Origin: an uncultured Oribacterium sp.
Lineage (GTDB): Bacteria > Bacillota > Clostridia > Lachnospirales > Lachnospiraceae
DNA: 11,001 bases
Reading direction: 5' to 3'
Assembly: GCA_902485915.1 (NCBI GenBank)
Contig: CABTMH010000007.1
Location: 1-11,001, forward strand
Position numbers and translations under genes: made by a program. The notes under the pieces were generated by a model. The model ran no database searches and was not told the DNA's origin. It saw only the letters and a list, made by a program, of their open reading frames with translations. Below are positions 1-4,945 of this stretch, one piece after another (the stretch's first letter is position 1; every line of letters begins with the position of its first letter).

Positions 1-435
1 AGATGCTGACGGATGATGTGGCATTCAATCTTGAGTAAGTTCTAACTCGAGATCATAGTAGATTTTGAAAAGCACCCTTATGGGAGCTCTATTTGAGTTA
101 CCCTTTTAGAGCCACCGATCAACAAGATAATTTTCTTCTAATCTATGCTTGACTTTTCATAGCTGGTCTCCATTGAATTTGTAGCAAATTCGTACCTAGG
201 GATTTCAAAACGTCATGATGCGATCGCCATAAGAATCGAGAACAATGGATGGTGGACTAAAGTTCAGGTATCTTTACGAAGTATGTCGAGGTATTCAGTA
301 TATGAATATATTCTGGTTTTTCCGGATTTATATGTTTGTTCCAGAATTCCAGCTTCAACCATGATAGTCCAGGAGGAGACGATGCCATCTGATACGCCTT
401 CGGCGCGAACCTGCCCTTCGCCATCATGACCGATG
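1..435. other. Gene-less stretch with small inverted repeats
   Basis: I find no supported gene here. The plus frame beginning at base 3 reads a short open stretch ending in TAA at 36-38 (last residues AFNLE), which could be the tail of a gene outside the window, but 11 codons prove nothing. A perfect inverted repeat GAATTTG-TAG-CAAATTC lies at 175-191, and ATTCTGG/CCAGAAT lies at 310-316 and 341-347 with a 24-base loop. Bases 1-360 are AT-rich. From about 375 the composition shifts to GC-rich where the dispersed repeat begins. A minus-strand open frame of about 96 codons (547 to 257) runs antisense into the chromate transporter and shows no recognisable domain. I see no clear intrinsic terminator for the chromate transporter operon that ends at 436. 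Confidence 0.5.
375..408 (-). repeat. Dispersed 34-base repeat, copy A
   Basis: These 34 bases match 3592-3625 with three mismatches. Both copies lie a short way downstream of the stop codon of a minus-strand gene: 28 bases beyond the stop at 436 here, about 100 bases beyond the stop at 3725 for copy B. The conserved part includes a GC-rich mini-hairpin (GCC-TTC-GGC in this copy). The layout suggests an interspersed intergenic repeat family. Its copy number elsewhere in the genome cannot be seen from this window. Confidence 0.6.
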
Positions 436-978
436 TCACATCAGGAGCTGCGCGCTGAGCTCCATCACGCCGGTGAGGACCATGACGAGGATCGGGTCCC
501 AGTGAAGCTTCCGGAGCATCACGAGGGCGATCAGGAACCAGGCACACATGCGGACGTCGAGGGTGTTCGGGAGGCCGATGGCCGGGAGGAGGATCAGGAG
601 CCCTGCAGTGAAGATGAGGGCGACGACGGCCGGGCGGAGCGTTTTCAGGACGCCCTGCAGGAGGCTCAGCTTCCGGTACTTCGTGTAGATGATGGCGATG
701 ATCGTGACGATGAGGCAGCTCGGAAGAACGTTTCCGAGGGTCGCCGCGATGGCACCGAGCGGGCCGCCCATCTGGAGGCCGATGAAGGTGGCAGCGTTGA
801 TCGCGATCGGGCCGGGGGTCATCTGGGAGATCGTGACGAGATCGGTGAAGTCCGCCATGCTGATCCAGTGATAGTGGTTCACGACCTCCTCCTGGATCAG
901 CGGCATCGCGGCATAGCCGCCGCCGAAGCTGAAGGCACCGATGCGGAGAAAGGCGAGGAAAAGCTGGAGATAGATCAT
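436..978 (-). CDS. Short-chain chromate transporter (CHR family), downstream partner
   Basis: This is a 180-residue integral membrane protein of the CHR (chromate ion transporter) family, expected to act in the cytoplasmic membrane. Visible hallmarks are FSFGGGY at residues 16-22 and TPGPIAIN at 54-61, followed by hydrophobic stretches at about 68-98, 114-135 and 143-175. At 180 residues it carries one CHR domain, half of the long two-domain ChrA proteins. Family knowledge says such short proteins usually work as heteromeric pairs, as with ywrA/ywrB of Bacillus subtilis. It starts at ATG 978-976 with a strong GGAGGTGAA site at 990-982, and that start overlaps the stop of the upstream CHR gene by 4 bases (ATGA), so the pair is probably translationally coupled. 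The family assignment is secure. Chromate as the physiological substrate is not shown; other oxyanions are possible. Confidence 0.9.
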   Translation of the reverse strand: MIYLQLFLAFLRIGAFSFGGGYAAMPLIQEEVVNHYHWISMADFTDLVTISQMTPGPIAINAATFIGLQMGGPLGAIAATLGNVLPSCLIVTIIAIIYTKYRKLSLLQGVLKTLRPAVVALIFTAGLLILLPAIGLPNTLDVRMCAWFLIALVMLRKLHWDPILVMVLTGVMELSAQLLM

Positions 979-1598
979 GAGTTCACCTCCGCACCTTTAT
1001 TACGCCAGAGTGTTACGGCGACGCCGAGGGCGATGACCGCGAGGATGATCCAGATCGTGGAGATGCCGACGATGTAGTTCGCGACGAAGGCCGCGATCAT
1101 GATGACGAGGGATGACCACTTTTTATCGGCGAGTACGCCGCTCGCCATGTCCCAGGTGACGGACATGATGACCGCGCTGACGCCGCAGCGCATGCCGGAC
1201 AGCATGTGGTGGATCATGAAATTCGAGCGGAAGGCGGAGTAGAAAAGGGAGATCACGCTCAGCATCACGAAGGGTGGGATGACGGCACCGAGCACGGAGA
1301 GCAGGATGCCGGGGAAGCCGCAGATCTTGTAGCCCACGACGATCGCACCATTGACCGCGATCGGGCCCGGTGCGGACTGTGCGATCGCGACGAGATCCAG
1401 CATTTCGTCCTCGCTGATCCAGTGCAGGTCGTCGACGAACTTCTTTTTCAGCAGCGACACGATGACATAGCCGCCCCCAAAGGTGAAGGCGCTGAGATAC
1501 AGGGTCTCGAAGAAGAGCTTCCGGAGACGCGCGCCGGAGCGTGGGGAAGCTGCAATCGCTTCAGATGTATCCGTGGATGTGTTATTTGACTCGTTCAC
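975..1598 (-). CDS. Short-chain chromate transporter (CHR family), upstream partner
   Basis: This 207-residue single-domain CHR protein is the first gene of the pair. FTFGGGY at residues 38-44 and APGPIAVN at 76-83 match the two hallmark motifs seen in its partner. A hydrophilic, Ser/Thr/Asn-rich N-terminal extension of about 25 residues precedes the first membrane segment and is absent from the partner. This asymmetry is common in short-chain CHR pairs. The start is GTG at 1598-1596, supported by GAGGTAAA just upstream (1611-1604). A downstream ATG would remove conserved sequence. Four to six hydrophobic segments are visible. The two proteins probably assemble as an antiparallel heterodimer that exports or exchanges an oxyanion. 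It is transcribed away from the hydrogenase gene; nothing in the sequence ties the two functions together. Confidence 0.9.
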   Translation of the reverse strand: MNESNNTSTDTSEAIAASPRSGARLRKLFFETLYLSAFTFGGGYVIVSLLKKKFVDDLHWISEDEMLDLVAIAQSAPGPIAVNGAIVVGYKICGFPGILLSVLGAVIPPFVMLSVISLFYSAFRSNFMIHHMLSGMRCGVSAVIMSVTWDMASGVLADKKWSSLVIMIAAFVANYIVGISTIWIILAVIALGVAVTLWRNKGAEVNS

Positions 1599-1636
1599 GT
1601 GGATTTACCTCGTTTGTAGTTGAGATGATGATTCGT

Positions 1637-1661
1637 CGAGGGAGCACTATGTGCTCCTTCG
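1637..1661. other. Hairpin in the leader of the chromate transporter operon
   Basis: An 11-base-pair stem (1637-1647 with 1651-1661) closes over the loop TAT. The inner seven pairs (GGAGCAC/GTGCTCC) are perfect and the outer part contains one G-T wobble. Neither strand follows it with a T tract, so it is not a standard terminator. If the minus-strand promoter near 1690 is real, the hairpin lies in the 5' leader of the transporter mRNA, about 40 bases before the GTG start. It could affect mRNA stability or be an operator. The structure is seen directly; its role is unknown. Confidence 0.5.
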
Positions 1662-1870
1662 GCTGATGACAGAGCTTGCTGTATCACATAGTATATCATT
1701 TTGTGCCGGATATCCAGAAGCTTTCATCGGCGGTGAAGCTCCCGTGAGGGATGCATTGGCACAACGAGTCCGAAACCATCCGGGAAGCCACCCGACGTCA
1801 GCATTGGCCGACGGAATCGCTGTCTGGAAATACCCCATGTTCTTCTGAAAAAACACGCATTTTCGAAACT
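1662..1870. other. GC-rich gene-less block with antisense open frames
   Basis: This is about 200 bases of GC-rich sequence between two AT-rich promoter islands. Both strands are open for 65 to 69 codons (plus 1651-1848, minus 1856-1647), but neither frame has a ribosome binding site or a recognisable domain, and the two frames are antisense to each other. It could be a decayed gene or a member of an interspersed repeat family. I assign no function. Confidence 0.4.
1690..1698 (-). promoter_or_regulatory. Candidate extended -10 promoter of the chromate transporter pair
   Basis: On the minus strand the sequence reads TGATATACT, a TGn extension joined to a -10 hexamer with 5 of 6 consensus bases. 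No good -35 box is present 16-18 bases upstream, as is usual for extended -10 promoters. The identical nonamer precedes the minus-strand phosphatase gene (4579-4571). Transcription would start near 1683, giving a leader of about 85 bases that includes the hairpin at 1637-1661. Confidence 0.45.
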
Positions 1871-1892
1871 TCTATATATAATGTAAAACGAC

Positions 1893-1918
1893 TTGTTAAT
1901 TCTGTGTCAAATTAACAA
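1893..1918. promoter_or_regulatory. Inverted repeat of Rex-like half sites upstream of the hydrogenase
   Basis: TTGTTAAT at 1893-1900 and ATTAACAA at 1911-1918 form a perfect 8-base inverted repeat around 10 bases. The half sites TTGTTAA/TTAACAA are identical to those of the redox repressor Rex, which is known to control hydrogenase and fermentation genes in Clostridia. The normal Rex operator has a 6-base gap between the seven-base half sites; here the gap is 12. It lies just upstream of the extended -10 at 1939-1947 and just downstream of a TATAAT at 1877-1882, so a bound protein could block either. The repeat is certain; its reading as a Rex site is an inference. Confidence 0.5.
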
Positions 1919-1938
1919 TGTTCAAGTTTTTCATCACA

Positions 1939-1947
1939 TGTTATACT
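1939..1947 (+). promoter_or_regulatory. Candidate extended -10 promoter of the hydrogenase
   Basis: TGTTATACT is an extended -10 element (TGn plus TATACT). A weak -35-like TGTTCA lies 17 bases upstream at 1919-1924. Transcription would begin near 1954 and leave a leader of about 42 bases before the ATG at 1996. An alternative consensus TATAAT at 1877-1882 has no convincing -35. A small inverted repeat GTTAT/ATAAC (1940-1944, 1952-1956) overlaps the element. Confidence 0.5.
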
Positions 1948-1995
1948 TTTGATAACTGGGCGAATTTATGTATATTTTTTTCAGGAGGAAAATAT

Positions 1996-3498
1996 ATGGT
2001 TACAAATGATAGGGGTGCGGTTTCCATCAAGCATGCTGTCATGGAGGGGCTCGCGCGCGAGCTCTGGGAGCATGATGAGATCACACCAGATGCAGAGAAT
2101 CAGCTGATTATGTCGATTTCACCGGGACCTCACGCAACATGGCGCTGCTGTGTATACAAGGAGCGTGAGATTCTGAGATGGAGAATCCGTCTTTCTGAGA
2201 ACCTGGATGCAAATCCATACACGACGGAGAAGAATCCGAATGTCGTACAGGTCATCGATCCGGCCTGCGAGGAGTGTCCGCTGTCCACTTATTCTGTAAC
2301 CGATAACTGCCGTCTCTGCCTCGGTAAGGCGTGCCAGAACAGCTGCCGCTTCGGTGCGATCACCATGACCGAGTCGAGAGCGCACATCGATCCGAACAAG
2401 TGTAAGGAGTGTGGTATGTGTGCGAACGCCTGTCCGTATGGTGCCATCGCGCATCTGGAGCGTCCGTGCCGTAAGCCGTGTCCGGTCAATGCCATCAGCT
2501 ACGACGAGAACGGCATCTGTAAGATCGACGATAAGAAGTGCATCCGCTGTGGTCAGTGTATCCACAGCTGTCCGTTCGGCGCGATCGCATCGAAGATCGA
2601 TGTGCTCGATGTCATCCGTGACATCAAGGCCGGCAAGGAAGTCTTCGCGATGTGTGCACCGGCGATCGAGGGTCAGTTCGGTAAGGACATCACCATGGGC
2701 TCCATCCGTGAGGCACTGAAGGAAGTCGGCTTCACCGATATGGTCGAGGTCGGTCTCGGCGGCGATATGACCGCAGCGTACGAGGCAGAGGAGTGGTCCG
2801 AGGCACGTAAGGAAGGTAAGAAGATGACGACCTCCTGCTGTCCGGCATTCATCAACATGCTGCGTATGCATTTCCCGGAGCAGTTTAAGGAGAACATGTC
2901 GGAGACCGTTTCTCCGATGTGTGCGATTTCCAGATATCTGAAGGCGACCCACCCGGGCTGCAAGACCGTATTTATCGGACCGTGCATCGCGAAGAAGTCC
3001 GAGTCCCATGAGATGGGGATCGAGGGCAATGCTGACTACGTTCTCACGTTTGGCGAGATGACTACGATGATGGCCTCGAAGAACGTGGAGATGAAGCCGG
3101 TGGTTGATCCGTATCAGGAGTCTTCTATCTGGGGCAAGAGCTTCGCAACATCCGGTGGCGTTGCAAACGCGGTTATGGAGGTGATGCGTGAGCGTAACGA
3201 GGATACGACCGGTATCAAGCTTCGTGCAGCAGCCGGTGGCAAGGAGTGTACCACTGCGCTGACATTGCTCAAGCTCGGCAAGCTCCCGGAGGATTTCATC
3301 GAGGGTATGGTCTGCGACGGTGGCTGTGTCGGTGGTCCGAGTAAGCATAAGACGGAGATGGAGCTTCGGAAGTCCCGTCAGGATCTTCTGAATCAGGCGG
3401 ACGATCGTAAGATCCTTGATAACCTCGAGAAGTATCCGATGGATACGTTCTCTATGATGCGTGGTCATATGGCACCGCCACATAGCGAGACGAAGTAA
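1996..3498 (+). CDS. Monomeric [FeFe] hydrogenase, group B-like
   Basis: This 500-residue cytoplasmic enzyme interconverts protons and H2, probably with ferredoxin as electron partner. The N-terminal half carries iron-sulfur cysteines: a Cys-rich region at 91-117, CKECGMCANACP at 136-147 with trailing C158/C162, and CIRCGQCIHSCP at 182-193. The C-terminal half is the H-cluster domain: TSCCPAF (279-285), PMC (307-309), GPCIAKK (328-334) and an E-x-M-x-C-D-G-G-C block at 436-444, whose C440 and C444 should ligate the cluster. TSCCPAF and GPC, in place of TSCCPGW and MPC of classical group A enzymes, point to group B. The ATG at 1996 follows AGGAGGAAA at a proper distance. An in-frame ATG at 1918 would add 26 residues translated from the promoter island and is rejected. 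No maturase (HydEFG) or partner subunit is nearby. It is transcribed alone and ends at a strong terminator. Confidence 0.93.
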   Translation: MVTNDRGAVSIKHAVMEGLARELWEHDEITPDAENQLIMSISPGPHATWRCCVYKEREILRWRIRLSENLDANPYTTEKNPNVVQVIDPACEECPLSTYSVTDNCRLCLGKACQNSCRFGAITMTESRAHIDPNKCKECGMCANACPYGAIAHLERPCRKPCPVNAISYDENGICKIDDKKCIRCGQCIHSCPFGAIASKIDVLDVIRDIKAGKEVFAMCAPAIEGQFGKDITMGSIREALKEVGFTDMVEVGLGGDMTAAYEAEEWSEARKEGKKMTTSCCPAFINMLRMHFPEQFKENMSETVSPMCAISRYLKATHPGCKTVFIGPCIAKKSESHEMGIEGNADYVLTFGEMTTMMASKNVEMKPVVDPYQESSIWGKSFATSGGVANAVMEVMRERNEDTTGIKLRAAAGGKECTTALTLLKLGKLPEDFIEGMVCDGGCVGGPSKHKTEMELRKSRQDLLNQADDRKILDNLEKYPMDTFSMMRGHMAPPHSETK

Positions 3499-3513
3499 TT
3501 TCTAAATAAGCCG

Positions 3514-3556
3514 AAGGGCGCCTGTCAGAAGCACAGCTTCTGACAGGCGCCCTTTT
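3514..3556 (+). terminator. Intrinsic terminator after the hydrogenase
   Basis: A perfect 19-base-pair GC-rich stem (3514-3532 with 3536-3554) closes over the loop ACA and ends in TTTT, 15 bases after the hydrogenase stop codon. The T tract is short but the stem is very stable. The hairpin may also stop minus-strand transcription arriving from the phosphatase gene, where it is followed by a T-rich TTATTT. Confidence 0.85.
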
Positions 3557-3560
3557 CGCG

Positions 3561-3725
3561 CTGCGGACGGCCCTCTCATGGATTTGTATATGGAGACGAT
3601 GCCATCAGATGCGCCTGCGGCGCGAGCATCGTCGTTTGATTTTGCCGACTTCGTGGCAAAACGGCCTCGCCGCCCGGGGGCATCCATGCGCCGCTCCGTC
3701 CTGCGGACGGCCCTCTCATGGATTT
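3561..3725. repeat. Pair of perfect 25-base direct repeats, 140 bases apart
   Basis: The 25 bases at 3561-3585 recur exactly at 3701-3725. The second copy touches the last base of the phosphatase stop codon (TAA on the minus strand, 3727-3725). The segment between them contains dispersed-repeat copy B, an inverted repeat TTTTGCC/GGCAAAA (3640-3646, 3655-3661) and a CCGTCC-TGC-GGACGG hairpin (3696-3710). The layout could be a duplicated gene end or a small intergenic repeat element flanked by direct repeats. I see no coding signal, although a minus-strand frame of 61 codons crosses it. Confidence 0.7.
3592..3625 (-). repeat. Dispersed 34-base repeat, copy B
   Basis: This is the second copy of the repeat at 375-408, with three differences in 34 bases. 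Two of them improve the internal hairpin, which here is a perfect GCGCC-TGC-GGCGC (3611-3623). It lies inside the segment bounded by the 25-base direct repeats, between two convergent genes. Confidence 0.6.
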
Positions 3726-4402
3726 TAGTGGTGTGGGCGATGCGTGCCGAGGCCGACGACGGTTTCAGTCTGGTTGATGAGGTCGACGACCTTCTCGATG
3801 GTGAGCCTGTCGTCCTTCAGCTCGAGGACCATCGCGCCACAGTTCGGGACGATGCCGCCGTCCCAGTAATCCGCGTCGCTCAGATTCCGGACGATGCTCT
3901 CGACGCCGCGCAGGATACCGCCGTGGCAGGTCACCATCACGCGCTCATACTGGTCCTCGTTCGGGTAGATATACGTATCGAGGAAATGCTCGATGCGGGC
4001 CTTCACCTCGCGGATCGACTCGCCGCCCGGCAGTGGTGCCACGGTATCCGGGTACGCGAACCAGCGCTTCAGATGCTCGAGAATCTCCTTCTCCGCCTCG
4101 GTATGCGGCACATCATCCCGCATCTCGATGCCCTCACCGGTCCCGAACGCGATCTCCTGGAGATCGTCGAGTGGCTCAATGCTGAGATCAGGGTGATTCT
4201 TCAGGATGATCTCGGCGGTCTTCTTCGCACGCACGAGCGGACTCGAGAATACACGATCGAAATGAATGTCCTTCAGTGCCTCCGCCGCGATACGCGCACC
4301 GGCGAGTCCCACATCATTTAACGGGATATCCTTCCGCCCCTGCAGACGATGCTGCTGATTCCACATCGTTTCCCCATGTCTGATCATATATATTTCCATC
4401 AT
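3725..4402 (-). CDS. Histidine phosphatase superfamily protein (phosphoglycerate-mutase-like)
   Basis: This 225-residue cytoplasmic protein belongs to the histidine phosphatase (branch 1) superfamily, whose members transfer or remove phosphate through a phosphohistidine. Numbered from the ATG at 4402, the RHGET motif lies at residues 8-12 with H9 as the nucleophile. An SSPLVRAKKTA segment around 53-63 supplies the conserved arginine, E83 in LQEIAFG is the likely acid, and H160 in TCHGG is the second histidine. All key residues are present. The length fits the PhoE/GpmB/CobC-like group. Substrate cannot be read from sequence: broad phosphatase, alpha-ribazole phosphatase and others remain possible. 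The start is set by GAGGAAAC at 4411-4404, followed by two ATGs (4402 and 4399). An in-frame ATG at 4441 lacks a site. It is monocistronic and convergent with the hydrogenase. Confidence 0.88.
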   Translation of the reverse strand: MMEIYMIRHGETMWNQQHRLQGRKDIPLNDVGLAGARIAAEALKDIHFDRVFSSPLVRAKKTAEIILKNHPDLSIEPLDDLQEIAFGTGEGIEMRDDVPHTEAEKEILEHLKRWFAYPDTVAPLPGGESIREVKARIEHFLDTYIYPNEDQYERVMVTCHGGILRGVESIVRNLSDADYWDGGIVPNCGAMVLELKDDRLTIEKVVDLINQTETVVGLGTHRPHH

Positions 4403-4570
4403 CGTTTCCTCGCTGTATACATGTTCTGGCAGATGCCTCATCTGGAAGGCAGATGGACGACATCTGGAATGCCCTGTATCGCATCCCTGCGCGTCGTCCT
4501 TCCGGTGCCCTGCATCTGGCGCGTTCCCCGCTGCTTCTGCATATCGTTCTCAGCCCTCAGGCTGAACTGA
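4403..4570 (-). other. Leader region of the phosphatase gene with inverted repeats
   Basis: These bases lie between the predicted promoter and start of the phosphatase gene and hold no convincing coding sequence. They contain TCAGCC/GGCTGA (4550-4555, 4560-4565) close to the predicted transcription start, and a longer-range GGACGAC/GTCGTCC stem (4455-4461, 4493-4499). The word CATCTGG recurs three times. The roughly 160-base leader may fold, but I recognise no riboswitch class. Confidence 0.35.
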
Positions 4571-4579
4571 AGTATATCA
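4571..4579 (-). promoter_or_regulatory. Candidate extended -10 promoter of the phosphatase gene
   Basis: On the minus strand this reads TGATATACT, the same extended -10 nonamer that precedes the chromate transporter pair. There is no good -35 match. The start site would fall near 4564, and the surrounding AT-rich island contrasts with the GC-rich leader that follows. Confidence 0.45.
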
Positions 4580-4610
4580 TATTTCGACCGAAATAAGTAG
4601 TCATCATTAC

Positions 4611-4663
4611 GTGTCCATTATTGTGGGTGCCTAAAATCTTTCGTGTCCACAGTTATGGGTACA
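4611..4663. repeat. Two related 21-base repeats, IS-end-like
   Basis: Bases 4611-4631 and 4643-4663 match at 15 of 21 positions, share GTGTCCA at the start and TGGGT near the end, and are spaced 32 bases apart. Serial repeats of this kind, with a TGTCCA-type start, resemble the multiple transposase-binding repeats at the ends of IS21-family elements. No transposase gene or opposite end is visible in the window, so this would be a solitary remnant. The repeats are seen directly; the insertion sequence origin is a weak inference. Confidence 0.35.
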
Positions 4664-4703
4664 GTATAGCGAGCAAACAACATCTACACTGAAAAATAAG
4701 TAT

Positions 4704-4740
4704 GTAAACGTTTACGACATTTACAGAAACGTGGTATAAA
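4704..4740 (+). promoter_or_regulatory. Candidate promoter with a 12-base palindromic operator
   Basis: GTAAACGTTTAC (4704-4715) is a perfect 12-base palindrome. TTTACG at 4711-4716 can serve as a -35 and TATAAA at 4735-4740 as a -10 with an 18-base spacer, so the palindrome overlaps the -35. The central ACGT recalls LacI-family operators, but the regulator is unknown. If used, this promoter gives the downstream prepilin gene a leader of about 200 bases. Confidence 0.4.
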
Positions 4741-4834
4741 TATCAGAGTAGTTAGTGTAGACAAGATGGAAAATTCCGCTAAAGACAGCAGAGACATCGT
4801 GGCGTTTTTATACGATTGGAGCTTGTTAATAGCA

Positions 4835-4919
4835 GGAAAAACAGGGGCACGCGAGCGTGAAGTTTATGGGGGCAGACCTCCTTACGAAATTCTTTAGATG
4901 CCGCCAGTGCCCGTTTTCC
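4835..4919 (+). other. Structured 5' leader upstream of the prepilin gene
   Basis: A long-range stem pairs GGGCAC (4845-4850) with GTGCCC (4907-4912) and continues, past a small bulge, with AAAAC/GTTTT and GG/CC. Inside it GGGGG (4868-4872) can pair with CCTCC (4877-4881) over the loop CAGA. The left arm could instead fold locally as CACGC-GA-GCGTG (4848-4859), which excludes the long stem. The whole unit ends about 26 bases before the prepilin start. Mutually exclusive stems ahead of a gene are typical of regulatory leaders, but I do not recognise the consensus of a known riboswitch, including either cyclic di-GMP class. The pairings are visible; function is inferred. Confidence 0.4.
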
Positions 4920-4945
4920 CGTATAAGAACGTTAGGATGAAATGA

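Noticed and set aside
433..1077. A 214-codon plus-strand frame across the chromate transporter genes
   Set aside because: It is antisense to two clear CHR genes, very rich in Asp, Glu, Arg and His, and has no recognisable motif.
1637..1661. Terminator between the divergent genes
   Set aside because: The stem is good but no T tract follows on either strand, and the flanking genes diverge, so no transcript is expected to end there.
1918..1995. A 26-residue N-terminal extension of the hydrogenase from an upstream ATG
   Set aside because: The extension covers the promoter island and the ribosome binding site of the internal ATG at 1996. It has no binding site of its own and its residues do not resemble hydrogenase sequence.
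2119..3483. A 454-codon open frame antisense to the hydrogenase
   Set aside because: It is a shadow of strong codon bias on the plus strand. It has low-complexity His/Arg/Thr/Leu-rich content, no domain and no ribosome binding site.
4403..4441. A longer phosphatase starting at the in-frame ATG at 4441
   Set aside because: There is no ribosome binding site upstream of 4441, whereas GAGGAAAC stands properly before the ATGs at 4402 and 4399, and the RHGE motif is normally close to the N-terminus.
4740..4945. A known cyclic di-GMP riboswitch ahead of the prepilin gene
   Set aside because: I looked for the conserved elements of class I and class II cyclic di-GMP aptamers and did not find them. 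The region is kept only as an unclassified structured leader.
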